This document shows, one piece after another, positions 34,685-43,565 of a stretch of DNA of 64,000 nt. The DNA lies in contig NZ_CP023548.1 of the NCBI RefSeq assembly GCF_002407205.1, positions 892,501 through 956,500 on the forward strand, read 5' to 3'. Source of the stretch: Rhodobacter sp. CZR27 (GTDB lineage Bacteria; Pseudomonadota; Alphaproteobacteria; Rhodobacterales; Rhodobacteraceae). The notes under the pieces are model-generated. The model did no database searches. It was given only the letters and a program-made list of their open reading frames with translations, and was not told the DNA's origin. How positions within the stretch are numbered: the stretch's first letter is position 1; each line of letters starts with the position of its first letter. The position numbers and the translations under genes were made by a program.

Positions 34685-34927
34685 ATGACCCACACCCCGC
34701 ACGAGCTGTCGGAAGACTTTCCGGGCGATGCCGAGCGTATCCGTGACCTCAGGATAGCCGACCCGCATTTCGCGCGTCTTGTCGAGGAATATCACGCGGT
34801 GAACCGTGCGGTTCACCGGGCCGAGACCTTGGTCGAGCCGCTCGAGTCGCTTCAGGAACAGGACCTTCGCCGCAAGCGCGTGCAACTGAAGGATGAAATC
34901 GTCAGCTGCCTGAAGGTGGCAAGCTAG
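34685..34927 (+). CDS. DUF465 (YdcH-like) small protein
   Basis: An 80-residue, highly charged, predicted coiled-coil protein of the DUF465/YdcH family. Typical features are H-F-A-R-L-V-E-E-Y-H and the C-terminal L-R-R-K-R-V-Q-L-K-D-E-I. The biological role is unknown. GAGGGAG precedes the ATG. Its TAG stop shares the tetranucleotide CTAG with the stop of the opposite pccR gene. Confidence 0.88.
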   Translation: MTHTPHELSEDFPGDAERIRDLRIADPHFARLVEEYHAVNRAVHRAETLVEPLESLQEQDLRRKRVQLKDEIVSCLKVAS

Positions 34928-36309
34928 TCTACTATCTCGTAAGGCAACAACCCGCGCCGGTCGGGGTCCACCCGAAGGCGCCTTTCCAGCGGCGGCACAG
35001 ACCGCTGGTGGCACTCCTGCCGGTCACAGATCCGGCAGGAGATGCCGATGGGCTCGAAAGCCCCCTTCAGATCCAGACCGTCCGCATAGACCAGCGCATC
35101 GGCGTGCTGCACCTCGCAGCCGAGGCCGATGGCGTAGCGTCGGACGGGCGCGGTGAATGATCCTCCCGATTTTGACACGTCCCTCGCCAGCAGAAGGTAG
35201 CGCACGCCATCCGGCGTCTGCGCCAGCTGGCGCAGGAAGCGCCCCGGCGTCTCGAACGCGCGGTGCACGTTCCAGAGCGGGCAGGCCCCGCCGAACCGCG
35301 CGAACTGGAATCGCGTGGCCGAATGGCGCTTGGTGATCGTCCCCGCCTGATCGACCCGGACGAAGAAGAACGGCACGCCCTTGGCGCCGGGACGCTGGAG
35401 CGTCGAAAGCCGGTGCGCCACCTGTTCGATCGAGGCGCCAAAGATGTCGGCCAGCCGCTCGAGGTCGTGGCGCGTCTCCGCGGCCGCCTGAAGGAAAGGG
35501 CGATAGGGCAGAAGCGCCGCGCCGGCGAAGTAGTTCGCCAGTCCGATCTTGGCGATCTCGCGCGCCTCCTGCGTCTGGAACCGCGCGAGGTCCAGCGTCG
35601 CCTCCAGCAGGTCATGCTGTGTCAGCAGCGCCACCTGATGCAGCAACTGGAACCGCTGGGTCGGCGCTGCAGCCCGCGACGACAGCTTCAGCGCGCCATC
35701 TGAAAAGCTGCGGATCGGCTCCATGTCCGAAAACTGCAAGGCGATGCCTGCCGCGGTCAGGGTGTCCACGGCGGCGGAAAACACGTCGCGGCGGACACCT
35801 CCGGGCGCCGAGTAATGTTCGGCGGCCCGATCCACCGGATCGATGTAGTTGTCGCAATAGTGAAAGAAGTCGCGGACCTCCTCCCACGGTGAGGGGCGCA
35901 GGGCGGCATCGGTCCGCCCCAGCGCCTCGTCCAGCGAGGCGAGCCGTTCGTGCGTCTGCCGGTAGGCGCGATGCAGGTCCAGGAAGGCCCGGGCCAGCGC
36001 CGGCGCGTTCGAGGCCACCAGCCGCAGGTCCGCCAGCGGCGGGCTGTCCGAGAACACGGGATCGGCCAGCGCCTCGCGCATGTCGGTCACGATGCGCTCG
36101 GCCTCGGAGGTGGTGAGGCTGGTGACGTCCACGCCGAACTCGGCCGCCAGCGCCAGAACGACCGTGGCCGAGACCGGCCGGTGGTTGTTCTCCATCTGGT
36201 TCAGATAGGGCAGCGAGGCGCCGAGCCGTTCCGCAAAGACCTTCTGGGTCAGGCCGAGGCGCATCCGCACCTCGCGCAGCTTCGCGCCGGCATAGAGTTT
36301 CTGGGCCAC
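34924..36309 (-). CDS. pccR: ScfR-family regulator of propionyl-CoA assimilation
   Basis: A 461-residue short-chain fatty acyl-CoA regulator. An XRE helix-turn-helix occupies about residues 10-65 (L-R-L-G-L-T-Q-K-V-F-A-E-R-L-G). A large acyl-CoA sensing domain and a cysteine-containing C-terminus (I-S-C-R-I-C-D-R-Q-E-C-H-Q-R) complete the family layout. In Rhodobacter sphaeroides PccR binds TTTGCAAA repeats and activates pccB; the same octamers occur in this window at pccB and in front of pccR itself. I prefer the GTG at 36309 because GGAGG lies six bases upstream; the TTG at 36327 would lie inside an operator octamer. Confidence 0.93.
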   Translation of the reverse strand: MAQKLYAGAKLREVRMRLGLTQKVFAERLGASLPYLNQMENNHRPVSATVVLALAAEFGVDVTSLTTSEAERIVTDMREALADPVFSDSPPLADLRLVASNAPALARAFLDLHRAYRQTHERLASLDEALGRTDAALRPSPWEEVRDFFHYCDNYIDPVDRAAEHYSAPGGVRRDVFSAAVDTLTAAGIALQFSDMEPIRSFSDGALKLSSRAAAPTQRFQLLHQVALLTQHDLLEATLDLARFQTQEAREIAKIGLANYFAGAALLPYRPFLQAAAETRHDLERLADIFGASIEQVAHRLSTLQRPGAKGVPFFFVRVDQAGTITKRHSATRFQFARFGGACPLWNVHRAFETPGRFLRQLAQTPDGVRYLLLARDVSKSGGSFTAPVRRYAIGLGCEVQHADALVYADGLDLKGAFEPIGISCRICDRQECHQRSVPPLERRLRVDPDRRGLLPYEIVD

Positions 36310-36320
36310 CGGATCCCTCC

Positions 36321-36348
36321 TTTGCAAAGGCCGTTCTGCCTTTGCAAA
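36321..36348. promoter_or_regulatory. Paired TTTGCAAA octamers in front of pccR
   Basis: TTTGCAAA occurs at 36321-36328 and 36341-36348, separated by 12 bases. The downstream octamer directly abuts the Shine-Dalgarno GGAGG of pccR (36316-36320). The motif equals the PccR recognition octamer, so autoregulation is likely. The spacing differs from the 4-base gap at pccB. Confidence 0.75.
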
Positions 36349-36357
36349 GGTCTCGCG

Positions 36358-37578
36358 TCAACCGCTCAGGCCAAGCGCCCGGGCGCGGCGGATCACCCAG
36401 AGGATCGCGGCGACCGAGGCCACACCCGAGGCCAGCATGATGACGATCAGCGGCATCTCTCCGCTGCCTTTGGTCAGCACCGCGCCCGCGAGCGCCGCGA
36501 GCGCCGCGCCGCCGCCGATCATGATGGCGCCGCCGAGGCCCGAGGCGGTGCCGGCGAGTTGCGGATGGATCGACAGCATCCCCGCGTTCGCATTCGGCAG
36601 CACCATGCCGTTGCCAAGCCCCACCGCCGTCATCATGCCGAAGAAGAAGCCCGGATGATGCAGGCCCGCCAGTGTTCCGCCCATCAGGATCGCGAGGCCC
36701 GCGGTCGTCGCCAGAGAGCCCCAGAGCACCATCCGGTTCATCCCGACCCGCACCGAGAACCGGCCGGACAGAAAGTTGCCGATCGCGTAGCCGATCGCGG
36801 GCGCCGAGAAATACACGCCCACCTGCGACGAGGAGAGGCCGAAGACCTCGGTTCCGACGAAGGGGGCACCGCCGAGATAGGCGAAGAAGCAGCCCGAGGC
36901 GAAGGCCGCGCAAAGCACGTAGCCCCAGAACCGGCGCGAACCCAGAAGCTGGGGATACTGGCGCAGTTGCGCCGCGAAGCTGATCGGCCGCGCGGTCGAG
37001 GTCTCGCCGAGATCGGCCCAGACGAGGACGGTCACCGCGACCCCCAGCACCAGCAGCAGCGCGAAGTTCGCCTGCCAGCCGAACATCTCGTCGAGGAAGC
37101 CGCCGATGACCGGGCCGATCATCGGCACCAGCGACATCCCCATGGTGACATAGCCGATCATCGAGGCCGCCTGCTCGTCCGGGACCATGTCGCGCACGAC
37201 GGCCCGGCTGAGCACCATCCCCGCCGCGATCACCGCCTGCGCCATGCGGAACACCAGGAACAGCGTGGCGTTCGGCGCCAGCAGCGTCCCCACCGTGGCG
37301 AACAGGAACAGGACCAGCGACCACAGGATCACGCTGCGACGCCCGAACCGGTCCGAGATGGGCCCGACCAGCACCTGAAGCACCGCGCTGAGCCCGAGGT
37401 AGAGCGAGACCGAGAGCTGCATCAACTGGTAGGGCGCCTCGAACCACGCGGCCATGCCGGGAAGCGACGGCAGGAAGATGTTCATCGACAGCGCCGCGAG
37501 GCCGGTCAGCATGACCAGCGTCATGATATGCGGCGGCGACTGGCGGTTCAGGAAGCGGGTGGGGGGATGCGCGGACAT
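36358..37578 (-). CDS. Bcr/CflA-type MFS drug exporter
   Basis: A 406-residue membrane protein with 12 hydrophobic segments and the DHA1 motif A ([10 protein letters not shown]) between TM2 and TM3, plus motif C in TM5 ([10 protein letters not shown]). It likely exports small drugs or metabolites by proton exchange. It lies upstream of pccR on the same strand with the pccR operator in the 48-base gap between them. The substrate cannot be deduced. Confidence 0.88.
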   Translation of the reverse strand: MSAHPPTRFLNRQSPPHIMTLVMLTGLAALSMNIFLPSLPGMAAWFEAPYQLMQLSVSLYLGLSAVLQVLVGPISDRFGRRSVILWSLVLFLFATVGTLLAPNATLFLVFRMAQAVIAAGMVLSRAVVRDMVPDEQAASMIGYVTMGMSLVPMIGPVIGGFLDEMFGWQANFALLLVLGVAVTVLVWADLGETSTARPISFAAQLRQYPQLLGSRRFWGYVLCAAFASGCFFAYLGGAPFVGTEVFGLSSSQVGVYFSAPAIGYAIGNFLSGRFSVRVGMNRMVLWGSLATTAGLAILMGGTLAGLHHPGFFFGMMTAVGLGNGMVLPNANAGMLSIHPQLAGTASGLGGAIMIGGGAALAALAGAVLTKGSGEMPLIVIMLASGVASVAAILWVIRRARALGLSG

Positions 37579-37613
37579 CGGCCAGAGCTAGGGCAGGGGC
37601 GGGGCGCTGTCCA

Positions 37614-37967
37614 TCACGACCAGCGGTGGAAGATGAAGAATGCTCCCGTTCCGATCAGCGCGAATCCGATCAGGTGATTCCACTGCAACGGCTCCTTCAG
37701 GTAGAGCACCGAGAACGCTGCGAAGACCGCGAGCGTGATCACCTCCTGGATCGTCTTCAACTCGGCCGCCGAGAAGTGGCCGTGGCCGATCCGGTTCGCC
37801 GGCACCTGCAGGAGGTATTCGAAGAAGGCGATCCCCCAGCTGACGAGAACCACCACCAGAAGCGGCGCGGCCTTGTATTTCAGGTGGCCATACCAGGCGA
37901 AGGTCATGAAGATGTTCGAGGCGAGCAGCAGGCCGATCGTCACGAGCGGCACCGGAAGGCTGGGCAT
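37614..37967 (-). CDS. DMT-superfamily DUF486 membrane protein
   Basis: A 117-residue protein with four hydrophobic segments, family DUF486: F-A-W-Y-G-H-L-K-Y and [10 protein letters not shown] are typical. Function is unknown; members resemble half-size drug/metabolite transporters. It is divergent from pccB, with the PccR operator of pccB in the shared 129-base gap, so it could be under the same control. Confidence 0.85.
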   Translation of the reverse strand: MPSLPVPLVTIGLLLASNIFMTFAWYGHLKYKAAPLLVVVLVSWGIAFFEYLLQVPANRIGHGHFSAAELKTIQEVITLAVFAAFSVLYLKEPLQWNHLIGFALIGTGAFFIFHRWS

Positions 37968-38007
37968 GTCTGGCGTCCATTAGCGGATTTGCGATTTGCA
38001 GGCTTCA

Positions 38008-38027
38008 TTTGCAAAGAGATTTGCAAA
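38008..38027. promoter_or_regulatory. PccR operator upstream of pccB
   Basis: Two TTTGCAAA octamers at 38008-38015 and 38020-38027 are separated by GAGA, exactly the arrangement reported for PccR of Rhodobacter sphaeroides. A degenerate third octamer, TTTGCAGG, starts at 37995, 13 bases before the first. The site is 70 bases upstream of the pccB start. Confidence 0.88.
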
Positions 38028-38096
38028 TATCCCGAAATTTTCTTTCGTCTGGCAGGGCTCCTGACTATGGTGCGCCGAAATTCGGGGGGCAAGACC

Positions 38097-39629
38097 ATGA
38101 AGGACATTCTCCAGGAACTCGAGCAGCGTCGCGAGATCGCGCGCGCGGGCGGCGGTCAGCGCCGGGTCGAGGCGCAGCACAAGCGTGGCAAACTGACCGC
38201 GCGTGAGCGGATCGAGCTGCTGCTCGACGAGGGCTCGTTCGAGGAGTTCGACATGTTCGTGCGCCACCGCTGCACGGACTTCGGCATGGAAGAGGACCGC
38301 CCGGCGGGCGACGGCGTCGTGACCGGCTGGGGCACGATCAACGGCCGCATGGTCTATGTCTTCAGCCAGGACTTCACCGTGTTCGGCGGCTCGCTGTCGG
38401 AAACGCACGCGCAGAAGATCTGCAAGATCATGGACATGGCGATGCAGAACGGCGCGCCGGTCATCGGGCTGAACGACTCGGGCGGCGCGCGGATTCAGGA
38501 GGGTGTGGCCTCGCTCGCCGGGTACGCCGACGTGTTCCAGCGCAACATCATGGCCTCGGGCGTGATCCCGCAGATCTCGGTGATCATGGGGCCCTGCGCC
38601 GGCGGCGCGGTCTATTCGCCGGCCATGACCGACTTCATCTTCATGGTGAAGGACACTTCCTACATGTTCGTCACCGGCCCCGACGTGGTGAAGACCGTGA
38701 CGAACGAGGTGGTGACGGCCGAGGAACTCGGCGGCGCCTCGACCCACACCAAGAAATCCTCGGTCGCCGATGGCGCCTTCGAGAACGACGTCGAGGCGCT
38801 CTACGAGATCCGCCGGCTGGTGGATTTCCTGCCGCTGTCGAACCGCACGCCCGCCCCGGTGCGGCCGTTCTTCGACGACGTGGCCCGGATCGAGGACAGC
38901 CTCGACACGCTGATCCCGGACAACCCGAACCAGCCCTACGACATGAAGGAACTCATCCTGAAGATCGCCGACGAGGCGGACTTCTACGAGATCCAGAAGG
39001 ACTACGCGGCCAACATCATCACCGGCTTCATCCGGATGGAGGGCCAGACGGTCGGCGTGGTGGCGAACCAGCCGATGGTGCTGGCGGGCTGCCTCGACAT
39101 CGACAGTTCCCGCAAGGCCGCGCGCTTCGTGCGCTTCTGCGATGCCTTCAACATCCCGATCCTGACGCTCGTCGACGTGCCGGGCTTCCTGCCGGGGACG
39201 GGCCAGGAATACGGCGGCGTCATCAAGCACGGCGCGAAGCTCCTGTTCGCCTATGGCGAGGCGACCGTGCCGAAGGTCACCGTCATCACCCGCAAGGCCT
39301 ATGGCGGCGCCTATGACGTGATGTCCTCGAAGCACCTGCGCGGCGACTTCAACTACGCCTGGCCCACCGCCGAGATCGCGGTGATGGGTGCGAAGGGCGC
39401 GACCGAGATCCTGTATCGCGCCGAACTGGCCGACAAGGAGAAGATCGCCGCCCGCACGAAGGAATACGAGGATCGCTTCGCCAACCCCTTCGTGGCGGCC
39501 GAGCGCGGCTTCATCGACGAGGTGATCATGCCGCATTCGACCCGCCGTCGCGTCGCGCGCGCCTTCGCCAGCCTGCGCAACAAGACGCTCAGCAATCCGT
39601 GGAAGAAGCACGACAACATTCCTCTCTGA
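38097..39629 (+). CDS. pccB: Propionyl-CoA carboxylase beta subunit
   Basis: A 510-residue carboxyltransferase subunit, transferring CO2 from biotin to propionyl-CoA to give methylmalonyl-CoA. The CoA-binding and oxyanion elements are seen in [10 protein letters not shown] near residue 130 and [12 protein letters not shown] near 163, and in the second half G-F-L-P-G-T-G-Q-E and [11 protein letters not shown]. The start is the ATG after GGGGGG at 38097. Longer in-frame starts would include the operator. The partner pccA lies 1.9 kb downstream, beyond four small genes. Confidence 0.96.
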   Translation: MKDILQELEQRREIARAGGGQRRVEAQHKRGKLTARERIELLLDEGSFEEFDMFVRHRCTDFGMEEDRPAGDGVVTGWGTINGRMVYVFSQDFTVFGGSLSETHAQKICKIMDMAMQNGAPVIGLNDSGGARIQEGVASLAGYADVFQRNIMASGVIPQISVIMGPCAGGAVYSPAMTDFIFMVKDTSYMFVTGPDVVKTVTNEVVTAEELGGASTHTKKSSVADGAFENDVEALYEIRRLVDFLPLSNRTPAPVRPFFDDVARIEDSLDTLIPDNPNQPYDMKELILKIADEADFYEIQKDYAANIITGFIRMEGQTVGVVANQPMVLAGCLDIDSSRKAARFVRFCDAFNIPILTLVDVPGFLPGTGQEYGGVIKHGAKLLFAYGEATVPKVTVITRKAYGGAYDVMSSKHLRGDFNYAWPTAEIAVMGAKGATEILYRAELADKEKIAARTKEYEDRFANPFVAAERGFIDEVIMPHSTRRRVARAFASLRNKTLSNPWKKHDNIPL

Positions 39630-39732
39630 TCGACGGAAGGGGAGGGGGCATGCAGAGGAGCGGCGGCAGGGGAGATCCGACCGGAACGGGCGTGACAGGC
39701 GCGCCCGGTGCCGCGCCGGACGGAGGGGCCGC

Positions 39733-40083
39733 ATGACCACGGCCTCCGATCCCGTTGCCGTTCCCTCGGGCCAGCCCGTCACGCTTCTCGAGGTGATCTC
39801 GAACCAGCCCGGCCCCGCCGGGCTAACCTACCGCTTCCGCTTCCTTGCGCCGCGGATCGGCGCCGAGGGCGGGATCGACCACGACATGGTCTTCGAGGAC
39901 ATGGTGGCGCTTTGCGAAAGCTACGTCCTGCCGCGGGTCGCCCGCAGCATGCCGGCGCCCAGCCAGGTGATCATCTCGTTCTCCGACCGCCCCGTGCCGT
40001 TCGGCTCGGCGGACCCCGAGGCCACGCAGTTCTTCGAGGCCTTTACCATTCGCGACGGCCACTGCATCTGGGAGGCTTTCTGA
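39733..40083 (+). CDS. Uncharacterised protein between pccB and pccA
   Basis: A 116-residue acidic protein without signal peptide or membrane segment. It resembles a conserved Rhodobacteraceae family often labelled DUF6497 (or misannotated as acetolactate synthase), but I cannot confirm that without a search. Recognisable stretches are D-H-D-M-V-F-E-D-M-V-A-L-C and a central P-S-Q-V-I-I-S-F-S-D. It lies 103 bases after pccB on the same strand. Its conserved position would suggest a link with propionyl-CoA metabolism, an inference from location only. Confidence 0.65.
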   Translation: MTTASDPVAVPSGQPVTLLEVISNQPGPAGLTYRFRFLAPRIGAEGGIDHDMVFEDMVALCESYVLPRVARSMPAPSQVIISFSDRPVPFGSADPEATQFFEAFTIRDGHCIWEAF

Positions 40084-40297
40084 TGATGACACCAGATATG
40101 GTGGTTTGCGCCCGCAATCTTCCGGGTGCTGATGTAGAAGAGTCACAGGCTTGGGGTTTGAACGGCGCGCTGTGTCATTCCCCAATTCTATCAGATACGA
40201 TGGCGATCGACCGAACCCAAGCGGTCTATGCCTCGCAGGAAGCCCACGTGGAGGAGTCATCCTTCCCGCCGGCTTGCAATAAAAAAAGGAGTAGAGG

Positions 40298-40432
40298 ATG
40301 TCGAAGAGCACTGTCGTTTTCGCGCTGTGCCTGGTTGCCGTTGTGGCTGCCTGCGCGAAGAAAGAAGAAACGGTTTACGTTGAGCAGCCGGCCGTCACGA
40401 CCGAGCCGGTCTACACGGGCAAGTACAAGTAA
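40298..40432 (+). CDS. Small lipoprotein, 44 residues
   Basis: A very short gene. The product starts M-S-K-S-T-V-V-F-A-L-C-L and has a lipobox V-V-A-A-C with the modified cysteine at residue 19; the mature part is only 26 residues. It is rich in Lys, Glu, Tyr and Thr. AAGGAG lies six bases before the ATG, and the surrounding 214-base gap upstream has no other gene. A length this small is easily missed by automatic annotation. The function is unknown; an outer- or inner-membrane anchored peptide is inferred from the lipobox. Confidence 0.72.
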   Translation: MSKSTVVFALCLVAVVAACAKKEETVYVEQPAVTTEPVYTGKYK

Positions 40433-40504
40433 CCTGCCCGGGCGGGCCGTCGAGCATCTCCGGCCCGCCTCGCTTCCCGCCCTCCTGTCCGGGGAGGGGC
40501 GGCC

Positions 40505-40906
40505 ATGCTGAAGCATCGCGGCTTCCCCAGCCGTCTTCCCGGCACCGACCTGCAATACACCGTCCGCCGCGCCAACAAGGACGGCGCCACGCGCATCATC
40601 CGGCGCGAGCGCTATCGTGATCGCAAGGCGGTGGACCGCGCCGCCGACGAGGGTTTTCTCGCCGCGCTCTGGGCGCATTTCGGCGAGGAACCGTTCGAGC
40701 GCGGCAACCTCGACGCCGGCCGCCTGTCCTGGCTCTTCGGCCGCGAGGTGGTGCCGGCCGAGGATCCGTTCGATCCCGAGTCCTACGAGGCGCTGCTGCG
40801 CATCGACCGCCGGAAGGCCGAGGCCGCTTTTCCCGCAATCTTCGCTCCCGACGCGCCGCCGCTGGCGGATGACGGGGATGACTGGGACGAGGACGAGGAC
40901 GAATAG
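40505..40906 (+). CDS. Uncharacterised 133-residue protein in the pcc cluster
   Basis: The N-terminal half is strongly basic (T-R-I-I-R-R-E-R-Y-R-D-R-K) and the C-terminus strongly acidic (D-D-W-D-E-D-E-D-E). No domain is recognised, and no signal peptide or membrane segment is seen. It lies on the same strand as pccB and pccA, 72 bases after the small lipoprotein gene. Codon use matches its neighbours, which supports it as a real gene. It could be a nucleic-acid binding or chaperone-like protein, but this is a guess. Confidence 0.65.
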   Translation: MLKHRGFPSRLPGTDLQYTVRRANKDGATRIIRRERYRDRKAVDRAADEGFLAALWAHFGEEPFERGNLDAGRLSWLFGREVVPAEDPFDPESYEALLRIDRRKAEAAFPAIFAPDAPPLADDGDDWDEDEDE

Positions 40907-41222
40907 GCATGCTTCCGCGCAACCTGCCGCCGTCGCGGCCGAATTTCGCGCATCGCGAATGGCGTGGCCTGATGGGCTTTGCCAGCCGGCCGCATCGGCC
41001 GCATCCTCGGCCCGCGGGGATGGCCGGCGCCGCGCCGGCTGGTCTCTGGCAGTGTTGCGACCCTTCCCTCATCCTCCGGTCCGGATCCCCGCGACCCGGA
41101 CCGGCTTTTTCCGGGCGTAAGCGCAATTCGGCCGAGGCGTCGGTGGCGCGGATTTTCGCCTTTTCCCGGACGTGCGTTGCGGTAATCCTCGCCGCCGCCA
41201 GAACACGAAACGGAGGCAGAGC
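40907..41222. other. Gap holding a terminator and the next lipoprotein's leader
   Basis: About 316 bases. The terminator at 41076-41110 is the only clear element; the remaining part up to 41222 should contain the promoter of the 75-residue lipoprotein gene. Open frames here on either strand look like chance frames in GC-rich DNA. Confidence 0.55.
41076..41110 (+). terminator. Rho-independent terminator inside the pcc cluster
   Basis: CCGGTCCG (41076-41083) pairs with CGGACCGG (41097-41104), followed by CTTTTT. It would end transcripts from the genes at 39733-40906 before the next lipoprotein gene, so pccB and pccA are probably not on one uninterrupted transcript. Confidence 0.7.
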
Positions 41223-41450
41223 ATGTCCAACATCACGAAATTCCTTCTCCTCGGCGCGGTTGCCGCGACCCTGTCGGCCTGCGACACGGCAACCGGCCGG
41301 GCCGGTGGCGGCGCGCTTGCCGGCGCGGCCATTGCCGATGCGACCGACGAGAACATGGTCGCCGGCGCCGCTCTCGGCGCGCTGGCCGGCGCTGCAAGCT
41401 GCGGCGTGCCGGGCCTTCCGCCCTGCCGCTCGGGCGGCCGCTACTACTGA
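41223..41450 (+). CDS. Small glycine-zipper lipoprotein
   Basis: A 75-residue product with a lipobox L-S-A-C (modified Cys20) and a mature part rich in Gly/Ala: G-R-A-G-G-G-A-L-A-G-A-A-I-A and G-A-A-L-G-A-L-A-G-A-A, a glycine-zipper pattern seen in small envelope lipoproteins. The ATG is preceded by GGAGG-like sequence. Role unknown. A terminator follows 38 bases after the stop, so it is an independent unit between two terminators. Confidence 0.75.
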   Translation: MSNITKFLLLGAVAATLSACDTATGRAGGGALAGAAIADATDENMVAGAALGALAGAASCGVPGLPPCRSGGRYY

Positions 41451-41488
41451 GTTCGTCGCCGCCCTGCGCGGCGTTCGCTTCACCGAGG

Positions 41489-41521
41489 GACCGTCCGGGC
41501 CGCGCGCCCGGGCGGTCCTTT
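41489..41521 (+). terminator. Terminator after the glycine-zipper lipoprotein gene
   Basis: GACCGTCCGGGC (41489-41500) pairs with GCCCGGGCGGTC (41506-41517), a 12-bp stem with one G-T pair, followed by CTTT. The T run is short. It lies 40 bases upstream of pccA. Confidence 0.6.
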
Positions 41522-41560
41522 GCATTTGCGCCCGAGGGGCGCGCTGCTGACAAAGGGACG

Positions 41561-43564
41561 ATGATGTTCAAGAAGATCCTGATCGCGAACCGGGGCGAGA
41601 TCGCCTGCCGCGTCATCAAGACCGCCCGCAAGATGGGCATCAAGACGGTGGCCGTCTACTCGGACGCCGACCGCAACGCTCTCCACGTCAGCATGGCGGA
41701 CGAGGCGATCCACATCGGGCCCCCGCCCGCGAACCAGTCCTATATCGTGATCGACAAGATCATGGACGCGATCAGGCAGTCCGGCGCCGAGGCCGTCCAC
41801 CCCGGCTACGGCTTCCTGTCGGAACGGATGGACTTCGCCGCCGCGCTCGAAAAGGCTGGCGTCGTCTTCATCGGCCCGCCGTCGCCGGCGATCGAGGCCA
41901 TGGGTGACAAGATCACCTCGAAGAAGCTGGCGAAGGAGGCCGGCGTCTCGACCGTTCCGGGCTACATGGGCCTGATCGCGGATGCGGACGAGGCGGTGAA
42001 GATCTCGGACCAGATCGGCTACCCCGTCATGATCAAGGCCAGCGCGGGCGGTGGCGGCAAGGGCATGCGGATCGCCTGGAACGCGCAGGAAGCGCGCGAA
42101 GGCTTCGAGTCCTCGAAGAACGAGGCCGCCAACAGCTTCGGTGACGACCGGATCTTCATCGAGAAGTTCGTGACCCAACCGCGCCACATCGAGATCCAGG
42201 TTCTGGCCGACAAGCACGGCAACTGCGTCTACCTGCACGAGCGGGAATGCTCGATCCAGCGCCGCAACCAGAAGGTCATCGAGGAGGCGCCCTCGCCGTT
42301 CCTGGATGAAGCCACCCGCAAGGCGATGGGCGAGCAGGCCTGCGCGCTGGCCAAGGCGGTGGGCTATGCCTCGGCGGGGACGGTCGAGTTCATCGTGGAC
42401 GGGCAGAAGAACTTCTACTTCCTCGAGATGAACACCCGGCTTCAGGTGGAACACCCGGTCACGGAACTGATCACCGGCATCGACCTTGTCGAGCAGATGA
42501 TCCGCGTGGCGGCCGGCGAGAAGCTGCCCTTCCAGCAGTCGGACCTGAAGATCAACGGCTGGGCGATGGAAAGCCGCCTCTATGCGGAAGACCCTTACCG
42601 CAACTTCCTGCCGTCGATCGGTCGCCTGACCCGCTACCGGCCGCCGGTGGAAGCCGTCACCCCCACCTCGGTCGTGCGCAACGATACCGGCGTCTTCGAG
42701 GGCGGCGAGATCTCGATGTATTACGACCCGATGATCGCCAAGCTCTGCACCTGGGCGCCGACGCGGGATGCGGCGATCGAGGAGATGCGCCTCGCGCTCG
42801 ACACGTTCGAGGTCGAGGGGATCGGTCACAACCTGCCCTTCGTGGGCGCGGTGATGGACCATCCGCGCTTCGTGAAGGGCGACATCACCACCGCGTTCAT
42901 CGCCGAGGAATATCCCGACGGCTTCCAGGGGGCGACGCTCGATGAGACGACGCTGCGCCGCGTCGCCGCCGCCGCCGCCGCCATGAACCGCGTGGCCGAG
43001 ATCCGCCGCACCCGCATCTCGGGCACGATGGACAACCACGAGCGCAAGGTGGGTGACGACTGGGTGGTCTCGCTGCAGGGCGAGGACTTCCGCGTCGGCA
43101 TCGCCGCCGACCGCGAGGGCTCGACCGTCACCTTCTGCGACGGCTCCTCGCTGCGCTGCACGTCGGACTGGACCCCGGGCCAGCCGCTCGCCCGCGTGAT
43201 GGTGGACGGCAAGCCCCTGGTGATGAAGGTCGGCAAGATCCCGATGGGCTTCCGGCTGCGGCTGCGCGGAGCGGACCTGAAGGTGCATGTCCGCACCCCG
43301 CGTCAGGCGGAACTCGCGGTCCTCATGCCCGAGAAGCTGCCGCCGGACACCTCGCGCTTCCTGCTCTGCCCGATGCCGGGCCTCGTGGTGAAGATCAACG
43401 TCGCGGAAGGCGACGAGGTGCAGGAAGGCCAGGCGCTCGCCACCGTCGAGGCCATGAAGATGGAGAACATCCTGCGCGCCGAGCGCAAGGGCGTGGTCAA
43501 GCGCATCGCCGCCGCCGCCGGTTCCAGCCTGCGCGTCGACGACATCATCATGGAGTTCGAATGA
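41561..43564 (+). CDS. pccA: Propionyl-CoA carboxylase alpha subunit (biotin carboxylase + BCCP)
   Basis: A 667-residue protein. The biotin carboxylase domain (about 1-450) has the ATP-binding G-G-G-G-K-G-M-R-I and the E-M-N-T-R-L-Q-V-E-H-P-V-T-E signature. The BT linker region follows, and the C-terminal biotinyl domain carries E-A-M-K-M-E-N with biotinylated Lys633. It carboxylates biotin and passes CO2 to PccB. AAAGGGA precedes the ATG. A terminator lies between it and the upstream small genes, so it may use its own promoter or be reached by read-through. Confidence 0.96.
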   Translation: MMFKKILIANRGEIACRVIKTARKMGIKTVAVYSDADRNALHVSMADEAIHIGPPPANQSYIVIDKIMDAIRQSGAEAVHPGYGFLSERMDFAAALEKAGVVFIGPPSPAIEAMGDKITSKKLAKEAGVSTVPGYMGLIADADEAVKISDQIGYPVMIKASAGGGGKGMRIAWNAQEAREGFESSKNEAANSFGDDRIFIEKFVTQPRHIEIQVLADKHGNCVYLHERECSIQRRNQKVIEEAPSPFLDEATRKAMGEQACALAKAVGYASAGTVEFIVDGQKNFYFLEMNTRLQVEHPVTELITGIDLVEQMIRVAAGEKLPFQQSDLKINGWAMESRLYAEDPYRNFLPSIGRLTRYRPPVEAVTPTSVVRNDTGVFEGGEISMYYDPMIAKLCTWAPTRDAAIEEMRLALDTFEVEGIGHNLPFVGAVMDHPRFVKGDITTAFIAEEYPDGFQGATLDETTLRRVAAAAAAMNRVAEIRRTRISGTMDNHERKVGDDWVVSLQGEDFRVGIAADREGSTVTFCDGSSLRCTSDWTPGQPLARVMVDGKPLVMKVGKIPMGFRLRLRGADLKVHVRTPRQAELAVLMPEKLPPDTSRFLLCPMPGLVVKINVAEGDEVQEGQALATVEAMKMENILRAERKGVVKRIAAAAGSSLRVDDIIMEFE

Positions 43565-43565
43565 G

